Source: Solanum dulcamara (taxonomy: Eukaryota; Streptophyta; Magnoliopsida; Solanales; Solanaceae). Taken from it: DNA of 64,000 nucleotides. Below are positions 11,739 through 23,817 of this stretch, piece by piece. Each line of letters starts with the position of its first letter. Positions within the stretch are counted from its first letter, which is position 1. The position numbers were made by a program, and so were the translations under genes. The notes below the pieces were generated by a model. That model saw nothing but the letters and a program-made list of their open reading frames with translations. It had not been told where the DNA came from and did not search any database. The stretch lies in NCBI RefSeq assembly GCF_947179165.1, contig NC_077237.1:57184023-57248022 (forward strand), read 5' to 3'.

Positions 11739-14145
11739 TGTAACACCCCTCAAAATTTTTCCCTAAGATTCGGACCTTTCTTGTATTCGGGTAGGATCGA
11801 ACTCGAGTATTGTGGGGTATTTGCATGAGTAAGATGAGTCTCTGAGAAATTGAGCAGCGTTATAGGTGATGTGGGGTCATGAAGGACCCCTAGGACCAAG
11901 TTAATCCAAAAGATTCGTCGTGGCTAAGTTTGAGGAGGAGTTTGCATGAGGGGTTGACTTCTAACGACACTATCTTTTGATTTATGATGATCTGGGTGGC
12001 CCACGACCTATTAAATTAATGATCGTCAAGTCTTCTTTCCAATGCCACCAAGAATGTACATCTTGGAGTTTGGAGTCAAAAGATATGACGATCCTAAGAT
12101 GAACTAGCATAGCAGAGATTTTCAGGCCTGAGTTGCAATTGCTGGAAAATTGGGCTTGACGCCGCAGTGGCGCGACGCACCACTATCACGCCAGAAACAT
12201 GCCTCAGTAGTTTGGTCTCTAGTGCGGCGCACCACTAAAAGATGTGCAGGATTTTTCAAGCCAATTTCCAGAACCCAGAAAATATTGGCCTTGGCGCTGT
12301 AAGGATGCGACGCGCCAAGAATGTGCCTCAGTAGTTTGGTCCTTGGCGCGGCGTGCCACTACGAGATGTGCAGGTTTTAGGCGTAATCAGTCTGGCGCTG
12401 CAATGGCGCGACGCGCCACTATCGCGCCAGGAGCATTTTTGCCTATTTTTCAGAACTTTTGAGAAGGGGTAATTTGGGAATTCCCCCAAATTATATATGT
12501 ATTAGCCTTAGCACATTTTGGGATCATTTTTCAATCCCTCACTCTCTCTCTAAAAAGCCCTAGGAGTTCCTCTCTCTCTCTCTCTTCTTCTTCTTCTCCA
12601 TTTCCAACAAGGAGAGTTCCAAGAGCTTCAAGATTTGAGTTCCCCATTGAAGACCCAACACCAAGGTTTTCTTCAAGTCTTCACTAAGGTATGTAAGGCT
12701 ATCTAAAACATGGGTTGAGTCCACCCATGTGCCCTATACCTTCTTTGAGGATAAATGCCCTTAGAAATGGAGTCTCTTGCTAGGGTTGTGTTCAAATGAG
12801 TCTTGTTGTCTATTAGAGTAATTTTTGCTATATTGATGAGGTTTAGTCAAGAACTTCCAAAAGAGTCTTTATGTGAGTATGGGTTGATGAAGATGAGTTG
12901 TTAAATATGTTTTATTGATTTTCTTAGCTATGTGGATTATAATAAAGGATGCTATTTTCTTAAAAATGATGCTTATCTTGAATTATAGATTTAAAGCCTT
13001 GGAATTGTGATGAGATTCAAAGATTGATTAAATGGATAGAGGAAATGATTGGTTATGTTTACATATTGCTATAAACGTGCCTTTAAATTTCTCTTGAAAG
13101 ATGTGATTTAGAGATGATTGATTGAGCTAGAGTGGATGAGTTGACAAGGTTTAAATGAGACTTGTCGATATGATTTGATTGAGTCGAGTGGATGGAGTTT
13201 TATGAGCATTGAATCTTGGGAGGAGTATCGAACACCGAATTGGGTAAGAGTAAAGTCCATACTCGAACCCAATAACTACGTCACCAAACGTAAGAGGGGA
13301 TTGAACCGTTAAAGTCGGATGTTTCCCCAAATATTTGTCCTAACATTATAGGACTTGGTTGGATTGGATCCATGATTGGTTGACTCGTTCATGCCCTGGC
13401 AAAGTATGAACGGACGCGGCAACAACGTCGGCTTGTTGTACTGTCACTGGCTTATAAGTGACGGTTGTCGGATAAGAGAAACTCCCACATAAGTCTTGAT
13501 AATACTTTGAGTCGGATTGAGTTGAATGGTATGTGATTGGTCCCGTCTAAACCATATTCTTATTTAGATATAGGACGCTTGATTGAGTTGTTATTTCTCT
13601 TGAGTTGAGTTCTGATAGAACTGATGTTTCCTTTATATCCTTCCATTCGGCCATTTTACATACCAATACATTCCACGTACTGACGCCATTTGGCCTGCAT
13701 CATTTCATGATGCAGAGACAGGTACTAGAGATCATCAACCGGTGCTCTGTTGAAGATCCCCACCCCCTCTCAGCTAGCAGTGAGTCCTCCTAGTTCCGAA
13801 GGATATTGAGCTCTTCTTGTATAGTTCTGATGTTGCTTGTTTTATTTTGATTGTTGGTAGCCATGGGCTTGTCATGGGCACCTTCCAAATTATAGGTAGA
13901 GGATTCATAGACCGGAGTGTAGAAATATTGAATTGTCCTTTTGAGTAGCCCTTTTTAAAATTTCTTATTGAGTTGATGATTGTTTGGCCTTTGGCCCTAA
14001 CTTATGAACAGTATACCCTTAATTGAGTTTTCCTCTAAGAGAATATGATTGAATGAACGTGTGACTGGACCAGGTGGTTCGCTCGGAGGTCAGAAATGGC
14101 CTTCGAGTGCCGGCCACGCCTAGGGTACCCTCCCGGGGCGTGACA
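11739..14145 (+). repeat. 3' LTR of element A, shared with a second internal region
   Basis: Begins TGTAACACCCCTC and ends GGGGCGTGACA. It is nearly identical to 4304-6722. It is followed immediately by another PBS and gag, so it also serves as the 5' LTR of the partial copy A'. Confidence 0.9.
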
Positions 14146-15237
14146 AACATGGTATCATAGCCTAAAGTTCAAGTGTTCTAGGGAGTCTATGAAGCCGTGT
14201 CTAGTAGAGTCTTGCTTATGGGTGTGTTGTGCACCACACTTATAAACAGGAGGCTATAGGACATTAGGAACTGTTCCACTTCTTTCATACTCTGACTTCG
14301 TGCGATAGAGTTAAACTCTATAAGTCTCTTTTCTAATTCGTGCGATTATACGTTACAGATAATGCCTTCTAAATGTACGGCTATCCAGAGAAATGTTGAT
14401 AACGCCGAGATTCCCCAGTCAGAGGTACCCCAGCAAGGGCTAGAGGCTGACCTGCGAGGTATGCGGAGGCGCCTCAAGTACATGCCACCCCACCTACACC
14501 CACATCAGAGGCGGAATTTCGAGGGGCGATTTCCATGCTCACTCAATTAATGGCTTCTCGGAATGGTAACCAGAGTTCGCCCACTCTTAGATCTAGTCCC
14601 CAAGAGTCGTCTGCTGCCGCCAGAATTAGAGTCTTTCTGAGGATGAATCCGCCAGCATTCACGGGTTCTAAGGTTGATGAAGACCTCCAAAATTTTATTG
14701 ACGAGATGTGGAAAATTTTGAAAGCCATGCATGCTACGGAAATTGAGGGGGTTGAGTTGGTGTCTTATCAACTCAAGGATGTGGCAAATATCTGGTATAA
14801 CCAATGGGAGCAAGGTAGGGGTGAGGATGCTGAACCTGCTAGGTAGGATGAATTCGAGGGAGTTTTTCTTGACTACTTCTTTCCCTGAGAATTGAGGGAA
14901 GCGAAAGTGGAGGAATTTGTAAATCTGAAACAAGAAGGCATGACTGTTAAGGAGTATGGCCTAAAGTTCATCCAGTTGTCCAGGTATACTCCAGAAATGA
15001 TCCCAGATATGAAGTCAAAGATGAGGAAGTTCGTCTCTGGGTTAGGGAGGCATGTGAAGAAAGAGTGCAGAATGGCATTGCTAATCTCCGATATGGATAT
15101 TTCAAGACTAATGGTGTATGCACAACAGGTGGAGGATGAGAAGAAAAAGGACAGAGAGGAGCATCTGATCAAAAAGGCAAGATCAGCTGGGCATGAGAAT
15201 GAGCAGAGGAAAAACAAGGGCAACAGGTCCTTCTTCA
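14146..15237 (+). pseudogene. Partial second internal region of element A (A': PBS, leader, gag)
   Basis: It is closely similar to 6723-7812 throughout: a PBS at 14150, a gag ATG at 14362 without the early stop seen in A, and gag pieces 14535-14846 and 14892-15245. It has its own stops (TAG at 14844, TGA at 14887). Similarity to A ends at 'ggtccttcttc' (15237), where element B begins in the opposite orientation. This LTR-internal-LTR-internal order is what unequal recombination between copies produces. Confidence 0.85.
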
Positions 15238-17533
15238 AGACGTGACATGACGAATGACATGACGAATGAGGAACCCAAACGTATCTCAAACAAGCCTCTT
15301 AGCATTCTTTTAGCCTTTCATAGGTAATGATGATAAATAAACAAGCGGAAATTATAATAGTAAATCTTCAACTTACATCTGTCCAACAATACCTCTAACT
15401 ATTAGATTTAACGGGGCTAAGACAAGTCTCTAGCTCACCCTCAATCATAATAGAAGAAATGCTATAGTAAAATATCTTAACATATCATAAGCTAGAAAGA
15501 TAAATGAGTATTGTTTCCGGAACATGGAAACTCACCAAAAGTAGTCTTCAACGAAATCTCAACTAGCCACGTGGAGGAAAACGAGGAGGAGCACTGGTCC
15601 CTACATGGTGATATCATGTAGGCAAAAGATTATGCGTTAGTACTTTGAATATACTAAGTATGTAAGGATGCATGAACATTGAGGAAACATTACAACGTTT
15701 ATGTAATATGGAACATAATGTAATGCATGCATAATAAATCATATAGATATCCTTTAAAACATTCATTTTGTGGGAAAATAACCATAACCGACATTTAAGA
15801 CCATGCGAGCTATAACATGGAATCCAACATAACCCCCTACATTGGCCGGGGAGACTACTTGCCAGGTAGAACTCCGTCAACTTCATTCATTTCTTTAACT
15901 TTAACTTTAAGGGCTATTTATGGATCCATTAGCCTAAGCATACAAGGGCTCCTATGTTGGCACATAGTTAATGAGACAAGGGGTTGCTACTAGGATTCCC
16001 TTATCGAATTCCACCTCAATGCCCCATTCGGTGCTAAGTCAATCCCACGGAATAGTTTAATACTTCAAAATATTCATAGCATATAACTTGAGAATTTAAA
16101 CATCATATTTGGTAGAATAGCTCATTAAAATATTTGATAATTCAAATATGAAAGAATTGTCCTTATTGTATAAAGAATCCATCATTCTTTCATTTCATAA
16201 GACCCCCTTTTGATCATAGATATTGCTTTCATAAACATTCATTTGGAGTCAAAGCTTTCAAGTCAAACTTTATTAAAAACATAATAAAACTAGGTGGGTT
16301 TAAATCACTTCAACTTGCAAATATGTATGTAAATAAATATACATAAATACTTTGAAATCCATTAATTAAAAATCATGCTTTAAATAACCCACCATTAATT
16401 TCAAGAACCTTTAAATAGATAAATAGAGGAATTACTTGCAAACTATCAATTCATACATATGAAATTATGTTGCATTAAAATAGACCAATAATCATTAGTT
16501 TAACCATGATTCATACTATTAAGTAAAAATAAGAATTACCATAAGAAAATATTACTTGAAATCAAGAGACTTAATTGAAAGAGTTTTTGGACTACATGAG
16601 TGGAAGAACTCATGGATAAAAACCCACATAACTTAGAGTAAAGCTTAAAAAAAATATATAATTTATCATATAATAAAAATAATTTAGACATGAGAGTGAA
16701 AGGAATACTCTCATTGAATCCTTACATACCTGGAATCCGAAGCTTTAGTCGGAACCGAAAGACTTAATGAACACTCTTGAGTCCTAGCTTTTCTCCTCGC
16801 CGGAATGTTTTGAGTACTATCCGGAGTATATGAATCACCAGAATAGTATTTTTTTCACTACTAAGAACTAAAACTATATTTGAGAATGTGTAAAAAAGTG
16901 TATAGAGAGAAGACTTGCTTGAGAAAGCTTGATGAATAAAATGAGGAAATAAGCTGGATATTTATAAGTGGGAAAGAGAGACCTAACAAGAAATAAAATA
17001 ATTATAAAGAAAAATCTGAAAATTTAATGGAAAATTATGATGTCATGGATGATGTTAATTGGAGGACAATTTATGTCATGAGTGATGTCAAATGTATCTA
17101 GATCTTTCCATGGTAGATGAAATGAGTTATATTTGATAGAATACTCCTTTTCGGAGCTGCTTTTGAACAAGATAAATTCATTATTAGGATTTGGTGTCTT
17201 CATAAGAATTGTAGATATAGAAGTCAAGTTTTATGTCGTTCAAGAATCAACCAATTTGGATCATCCTACAGTGAGATATGAATTTTCTTCTATAAATACT
17301 CTATTTTGTCACAACACACTTTCTTACAATAATTAATTTATTTTACCTACTTAAACTCCGAAACTTAAAATATGGTATCACAAAGGTTGTAGGTAATGAT
17401 CTTGTGGTTACTCAGAAAGTTGAATCACCCAAATTGGACAATCCTATAAAAGGTTATGACCAAAATTTCAAAGGCTGTATTATTTTTAGGCGAGAATTGA
17501 AACATAATATACAACGTTTTAGGGGATGTTACA
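15238..17533 (-). repeat. 3' LTR of element B
   Basis: Almost identical to the solo LTR 23842-26142. In element orientation it starts TGTAACATCCCC (plus 17533) and is cut off before its end. Near the cut, ACATGACGAATG is tandemly duplicated (15246-15269), which is not the case in the solo copy. Confidence 0.9.
16958..16966 (-). promoter_or_regulatory. TATA box of the element B LTR
   Basis: On the minus strand TATAAATAT lies in the LTR, about 570 bp from the LTR start, and is followed by a CT-rich leader ('tcttctctct'). The solo LTR has it at 25568-25576. Confidence 0.55.
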
Positions 17534-17536
17534 TTA

Positions 17537-17546
17537 TCTCCCCCTT
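17537..17546 (-). other. Polypurine tract of element B
   Basis: Minus-strand AAGGGGGAGA lies 3 bp before the LTR start, identical to that of element A. Confidence 0.8.
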
Positions 17547-17737
17547 GGGAACATTCATCCTTGAATGAGGAAAGACTTAGCTTGAGTAGAGTAGAGTGTA
17601 AAAAAAACAACCCATCATTAATGCAATAGTGTAATTTAAAACATCGTTTAAAACATAGTTCATAATTTTGCAAGCATATGACAAGAAAAGTTGAGATGTA
17701 AAGATTTTAAGTAATTGAGCAAGGATAACTTAATACC

Positions 17738-18373
17738 TTAGGTTTGGGTAGAGGGGAAAAGATGACGGTATCTCTTAATCATATCGGCTTCCGCTTCCCA
17801 TATTGCACTTTCTATTTGTTGATTCCTCCAAAGGACTTTAACATATGCAACTTCTTTATTCCTCAATCTCTTAACTTGCCGGTCCAAAATTTCCACAGGA
17901 ACTTCTTCATAGGTCAAGTTTTCTTCAATATTCACTACTCCCATAGGTACAATGGAACTAGGATCACCCACATATTTTTTCAACATAGACACATGAAACA
18001 CTGGATGAACCATGGCCATTTCCAATGGTAATTCCAACTCATATGCAACCTTACCAATACGTCTCACGATTCTATAAGGCCCTACATACCTAGGGCTCAA
18101 TTTCCCTTTCTTACCAAATCGAACCACATCTCTCATGGGTGAAACCTTTAGATACACCCAATCATCCACATTAAACTCAAGATCCCTTCTTCTAGTGTCA
18201 AAATAGGACTTTTGACGACTTTGAGCCGTCTTCAACCTTTCTCTAATGATCTTCACCTTCTCTAAAGCATCAAGTACCAAATCGGGGCCCAACAAGGTCA
18301 TCTCGCCTACTTCGAACCAACCAACCGGTGATCTACATCGTCTCCCATACAAAACCTCAAACGGCGCCATCAC
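17738..18373 (-). pseudogene. Element B integrase C-terminus with chromodomain-like tail
   Basis: It shows 'MAPFEVLYGRRCRSPVGWFE', the end of the integrase core, then 'NVDDWVYLKVSPMRDVVRF', 'HPVFHVSMLKK' and 'VEILDRQVKRLRNKEVAYVK' with 'VLWRN...ESAIWEAEADM'. These match element A domain for domain. The frame is open to its stop at 17738. It is separated from the upstream core by a frameshift and stops between 18373 and 18494. Confidence 0.9.
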
Positions 18374-18493
18374 AATACTTAAGTGGTAACTATTATTATA
18401 GGCAAACTCGATGAGCGGTAGATGATCATCCTAATTTCCTTTAAACTCCAACACACAAGCCCTTAACATATTCTCTATTGTTTGAATCGTCAT

Positions 18494-18796
18494 TTAGGCT
18501 TGCCCATCCTTTTGAGGATGGAATGCTGTGCTCAACTTTACCTTAGTACCGAGGCCTTTTTGAAATGATCTCCAGAAGTGAGAAGTGAATTGGGTACCAC
18601 GATCTGAAATAATGCATAATGGCACACCATGCAACCTCACCAACTCCCGAATATACAACTTGGCATAGTCTTCGGCACTATAGGAAGTTTTAACCGGTAG
18701 GAAGTGAGCTGACTTAGTCATTCTATCAATAATTACCCAAATCGAGTCATGACGCTTCTGGGTATGAGGCAAACCCACTACAAAATCCATATTCAC
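18494..18796 (-). pseudogene. Element B integrase catalytic core, fragment
   Basis: '[20 protein letters not shown]', '[13 protein letters not shown]' and 'ISDRGTQFTSHFW' carry the first two acidic residues of the DDE triad. The frame ends right after 'HPQKDGQA', where the family has the motif containing the glutamate. A stop (TAG in the reverse direction near 18493) interrupts it. Confidence 0.88.
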
Positions 18797-18839
18797 ATCT
18801 TTCTACTTCCAAGTAGGGATTTCAATGTCTTGGGTTAGG

Positions 18840-20522
18840 CTACCCGGCCTTTGATGTTCGGCCTTCACTTGTTGGCAATTCGTACATTCGGACACAAACC
18901 TTTCTATGTCCTTCTTCATGCCACCAATACAACTCCTTTAAGTCTTGGTACATTTTCGTTGAACCGGGATGAATGGAGTATGTAGAATTATGATCCTCCA
19001 TCAAGATCAAACTCCTTAGGCGATCAACATCTGGAACACATATCCGACCTTGATAGTATAGCACCCCATCTCCCTCTTGGGAAAAGACCTCTATCTTATT
19101 TTCCTTTACCAACTTCTTTAACTCGATAAACTTTGGGTCAAGATCTTGCTTTGATTTAACATCCACCACCAAAGAGGATTCAGACCTATTTTGAACAACC
19201 ATACCACCATCATTAGTTCCACATAACTTCACCCCTAATCTAGCCAACCAGTGAACATCTTTCACCAACTCCCTCTTCCTTTCATCCACATGGGCCACAC
19301 TCCCCATAGACACTCTACTAAGTGCGTAAACAACTACATTGGCTTTACCAGGATGATAGTGTACACTCATGTCATAGTCTTTAAGGAGTTCTAGCCACCT
19401 TCTTTGCCTTAGATTAAGGTCCTTTAGGGTGAACACATATTGAAGACTTTTATGATCAGTATACACATCTATATGCACCCCATAGAGGTAATGCCTCCAA
19501 ATCTTCAGAGCAAAAACAACGTCCGCCAATTCAAGGTCATGGGTAGGATAGTTGCACTCATACACCTTTAATTGCCTAGAAGCATAGGCTATGACCTTGC
19601 CATTTTGCATTAAGACACAACCTAAACCAATCTTTGAAGCATCACAATAAACTACAAACCCTTCTAATCCTTCTAGGAGAGTCAAAATAGGAGCAGAGGT
19701 AAGTCGATCTTTTAAGGTCTGGAAACTCTTCTCACACTCATCTGTCCATATGAATTTGGATTTCTTTTGGGTCAATTTTATCATAGGAGATGAGATGGAA
19801 GAAAAATCTTTGACGAACCTTCTATAGTACCCGGCTAGAGCTAAGAAGCTCCTAATGTCTGAAGAAGATAATGGTCTAGGCCAGTTTTTGACTACCTCTA
19901 TTTTCTTAGGATCAACCTTGATCCCATCACCGGACACTACGTGACCAAGAAATGCTACCTCCTTTAACCAAAATTCACACTTACTAAATTTTGCAAATAA
20001 TTGCCTATCCTTCAACGTTTGAAGCATAACTCTCAAGTGATTTTTATGTTCTTCCTCACCCCGAGAGTAAATCAAAATATCATCAATGAAGACCACCACA
20101 AAGGTATCAAGGTAAAGTTTGAACACCCTATTCATCAAGTCCATGAACACCGCCAGTGCATTCGTCAACCTAAAACTCATCACCACAAACTCAAAGTGAC
20201 CATACCTTGTTTGGAAGGCCATTTTGGGAATGTCACACTCCCTCACACGTAGTTGGTGATAGCCGGACCGAAGGTCGATCTTGGAGAAGTGACTTGCCCC
20301 TTGCAATTGATCAAACAAGTCATCTATTCTAGAGAGTAGGTACTTGTTCTTAATGGTCATCTTATTTAATTGCCGGTAGTCTATGCATATTTGAAGCGAC
20401 CCATCCTTCTTTCTCACAAATAACACGAGAGCACCCCATGGCGAAATACTTGGTCTTATGAACCCCTTCTCTAACAAGTCCTTTAATTGTTCCTTCAACT
20501 CTTTCAATTCTTCTGGGGCCAT
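18840..20522 (-). pseudogene. Element B RT-RNase H-integrase N-terminus, 560 codons open
   Basis: This is the longest retroelement frame in the window. RT: '[17 protein letters not shown]', '[15 protein letters not shown]' and the catalytic [11 protein letters not shown] (FIDD). RNase H: '[17 protein letters not shown]' and '[11 protein letters not shown]', but the terminal motif reads NVVVYALSR where A has NVVADALSR, so the last catalytic aspartate is tyrosine. The integrase zinc finger starts ('[14 protein letters not shown]'), and then a frameshift near 18930 changes the CPNC part to unrelated residues ending at 18840. A small stop-delimited gap separates it from the protease linker at 20547. 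Confidence 0.9.
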
Positions 20523-20546
20523 ACGGTAAGGAAAAATAGAGATAGG

Positions 20547-21313
20547 TTAGGTGTCGGGGAGGAGATCGATACCAAAATCAACTTCTCTTTTGGGAGGGAC
20601 ATCGGGAAGGTCATCGAGAAAGACATCAGGGAATTCATTGACTATAGGAACCGAATCAAGAGGAGGACTTTTGGAGTTGACATCTTTAACCCTTACAATA
20701 TGGTAAATACAACCCTTAGAAATCATTTTGAAGGCCTTAAGATAAGAAATAAACTTACCCTTCACCAGCGAATTACGATCTTCCCATTCAATAATAGGCT
20801 CATTTAGAAATTATAACTTGACTCGACGAGTCCTACAATCTATGGAAGCATAAGATGCATGTAACCAATCCATCCCAAGAATGACATCGAAATCTATCAT
20901 GTCAAGTTCAATGAGATCATAAGGAATAACTTTGTACAAGATAGACACAAGGCAACTCCTATAGACCTTTCTAGCAATAACTGACTCACCAACGGGGGTA
21001 GACACCAAATAGGGCTCTAATAACATTTCAGGTAAAACATCAAATTTATTAGCAAGGAATGGAGTAACAAAAGATAAATTTGCACCCGGATCTAATAGTG
21101 CATACACATCAAAAGAAAAGACCTTTAACATACCGGTAATGATATTGGGTGCATCCTCAACCTCTTATCTCCCATGCAAGGCGTAAAAGCAGTTGGTGCG
21201 TTGGATACCTCCTTGGACTTGTTGACCAAGAGCAATTTGGCCTTGAGTCCTACCACCACCATCTTTACAATCCTTAGCATGGTGGCCCAGCTTGCCACAC
21301 TTAAAGCATACAT
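20547..21313 (-). pseudogene. Element B zinc knuckle, aspartic protease and linker
   Basis: In one minus-strand frame a CCHC knuckle ([14 protein letters not shown], about 21301-21260) is followed by the protease: 'YALLDPGANLSFVTPFLA' (DPG loop, 20811-21131) and 'DFDVILGMDWLHASYASIDC'. After a stop at about 20811 the frame continues as '[19 protein letters not shown]' and '[20 protein letters not shown]' (20547-20765), the linker to RT. The order and spacing parallel element A. Confidence 0.85.
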
Positions 21314-21374
21314 TGGAGCCAGCTAAGCATTTCCCTTTGTGAGTCCTTCCACACTTCTTGCAAGCGGGGAAAGT

Positions 21375-22199
21375 TTAAGTAGCAGCATTCTCTCTTGGAA
21401 TCATTGATTTACCACTCTTGTCCTTGTTGAACCTTGGAGGAGGAGTATTGGTGGAACCTTGTCCCACAAATCGTTGCCCACCTTGGCCTTTGCCATTGTT
21501 ACCATAATCGGACCTTTGAGGATTAAACCCTCCACCATCCACTCTAGCCTTTTTGAACCCCCTTGATCTCTCTCTAAGCTTCTCTTCTTCAATTTGTTCT
21601 GCATAAGTCATTAACCTAGAGATATCCATCTCCTTTACCAACATGGACGTTTTGCACTCCTTGGACACCAAGCTTGAGACACCGGAAATAAACTTGCTCA
21701 TCCTAGCTCTTGGGTCGGAGACCATGAAGGGAGCATACTTGGACAACTTAGTGAATTTGAGAGCATACTCCCTCACGCTCATACTCCCTTTACGGAGGTT
21801 GATGAACTCTTGGATTTTGGCCTCCCTTAGCTCCAATGGGAAGAAGCGGTCTAGGAAAGCACCTTTGAACTCTTCCCATCCTATCGACCCTATTTCTTCA
21901 TCCCTTTCAACAACCCATTATTCATACCACACTCGAGCCACACCTTTGAGTTGATAGGCCACTAGCTCGGCCTTCTCATTTGGTGGCACACCCATGATGG
22001 CCACAATCCGATACACCTCATTAATGAACTCCATAGGGTCCTCATCTAGTTTAGAACCATCGAACTCGAGCGGATTCATTCTTTGGAAATCCCGAATCCT
22101 AGAGGCTGAATTTTGCATTTGGGGAGGAGGAACACCTAGATTCCCTTGGTTAGCTACGACTTGAGCTAACAAAGTAATAACACTGCGAAACTCGGCATG
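21375..22199 (-). pseudogene. Element B gag, 5' end missing
   Basis: Two frames, 21918-22172 ('MNPLEFDGSKLDEDPMEFIN', 'YQLKGVARVWYE') and 21375-21836 ('FINLRKGSMSVREYALKFTK', then a Gly/Arg-rich basic tail), together give most of the gag domain. They are separated by an in-frame stop near 21915. The frame is still open at 22199, where homology ends and the duplicated block begins. The start codon and leader are therefore lost. Confidence 0.88.
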
Positions 22200-22437
22200 G
22201 GATGTTTTTGGTTCTGATAGAGTAAATATTAATGGAGCAATTAATGAGAAGAAATTATTTTTCTGATGGTTTAAATTTTGTTTAAAATCAAAATTTTATA
22301 CATGTAGATTATATTAATCACACATAATGTTTTTTAAACAACTCTTTCTTATCTATTTTAGGTATTTACTAATGATACCAAATCAGGTTCAGAATAAGCA
22401 GTTAGGTAACAACAACAATAACAATAATAATAAAAAC

Positions 22438-22475
<38 letters not shown>

Positions 22476-22918
22476 TAATAATAATAATAATAATAAAATA
22501 ATAACAATAACAATAATAAGAATAAAAATAATAATAACAACAATAATAATAATAACAATAATAATAATAATAATAATAATAACAATAATAACAAGAATAA
22601 CAACAACAACAACAAAAAATAAAAATAATAATAACAATAATAACAAGAATAATAACAATAACAATAATAAGAATAATAACAATAACATTAATAAAAATAA
22701 TAACAATAATACGAACAATAACAATAACAACAACAACAATAATAATAACAACAATAACAAGAACAATAATAATAAATAATAATAAAAAGAACAACAATAA
22801 TAACAATAACAACAACAACAACAACAACAATAATAACAATAACAACAACAACAACAATAATAATAATAATAAGAATAAGAATAATAACAACAACAACAAC
22901 AACAACAATAACAACAAT

Positions 22919-23005
<87 letters not shown>

Positions 23006-23038
23006 AATAATAATAATAATAACAATTATAACATTAAC
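22200..23038 (+). repeat. Right copy of the duplicated block, empty site for element A
   Basis: It repeats 3592-4303, with a longer microsatellite. The sequence 'ttataacattaac' that abuts the element A LTR in the left copy here continues without interruption after 23038. This shows the pre-insertion state. Confidence 0.85.
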
Positions 23039-23245
23039 AATAACAATAACAATAGCAATAACAATAACAATAACAACAACAATAACAATAACAATAATAA
23101 TAACAACAATAACAATAACAATAACAATAACAATAGCAATAACAATAACAATAACAATAACAATAGCAATAACAATAACAATAACAACAACAATAACAAT
23201 AACAATAATAATAGCAACAATAACAATAACAATAACAATAACAAT

Positions 23246-23296
<51 letters not shown>

Positions 23297-23425
23297 AACA
23301 ATAACAATAACAATAACAATAACAATAACAATAACAATAACAATAACAATAACAATAACAATAACAATAACAATAAAAAGAACAATAACAATAAAAAGAA
23401 CAATAATAATAATAATAATAATATT
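22411..23425. repeat. AAC/AAT/AATAAC microsatellite, about 1 kb
   Basis: Trinucleotide repeats in the first half give way to mostly AACAAT hexanucleotide repeats after 23030. Reading frames up to 280 codons across it are low complexity only. Confidence 0.95.
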
Positions 23426-23817
23426 GGGTTTATATGAACATAAACTTGTATGCCTATTGCCCCCGTAAAATATGAGAGTATCTGTGCAGGGCCATTTTAG
23501 CCATTTACAAAAAATGGCGTTAAATTTCATTTTTCATTGTCGAATTCAACGAGAAAAGAATTATATTTTATTTTAAGTCAAAATTTCTATTTTCAATAAT
23601 TTGTTCTTTTTTATTCATTTTATAGTGACTGGCGGTTTGACGTGATTCACACGTGCAACGCATGTACTCTAAGCTAGTATTATATTAAAAGCATGAAGAT
23701 CCTTAAAAATACTGATTAAACTTTTTACCATTCATTAAAAGATTTCGCTTCAGAAAAAATCATTTTTTCTTATTTTTTAAAATTATTATTTTTTATCTTT
23801 ATTATATTTAATTGTAT
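23426..23817 (+). other. AT-rich sequence ending in a Helitron-like terminus
   Basis: No gene is seen. At 23649-23678 an imperfect hairpin (ACACGTGCAACGCATGT) is followed after 8 nt by CTAGT and then A/T, the layout of a plant Helitron 3' end in plus orientation. A 5' end was not identified, so this is tentative. Confidence 0.35.

Larger units (their letters stand above)
4304..14145 (+). mobile_element. Element A: Tekay/Del-like chromovirus (Ty3/gypsy), decayed, with both LTRs
   Basis: Long direct LTRs (4304-6722 and 11739-14145) flank a PBS, gag, protease, RT, RNase H, integrase with a chromodomain-like end, and a polypurine tract. The gene order is the gypsy order (integrase last). The C-terminal chromodomain remnant and LTRs of about 2.4 kb fit the Tekay/Del lineage. 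The left edge has GG where the right LTR has TG. The left flank offers TTAAC as the target site. The right side does not return to flanking DNA but continues into a second internal region. Many in-frame stops and frameshifts make it non-autonomous. Confidence 0.9.
15238..22199 (-). mobile_element. Element B: second Tekay/Del-like chromovirus, minus strand, truncated at both ends
   Basis: Read on the minus strand it holds gag, protease, RT-RNase H, integrase and a chromodomain-like end, then a polypurine tract and a 3' LTR (17533-15238). The LTR lacks its terminal 24 bp or so, by comparison with the complete solo copy at 23818. At the other side the element stops abruptly at 22199 within early gag, so the 5' LTR, PBS and leader are missing. 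Both boundaries are rearrangement junctions rather than clean insertion ends. Confidence 0.9.

Noticed and set aside
22200..23678. The duplicated block as the body of the plus-strand Helitron ending at 23678
   Set aside because: No Helitron 5' TC end or replicase is seen, and the left copy lacks the proposed terminus.
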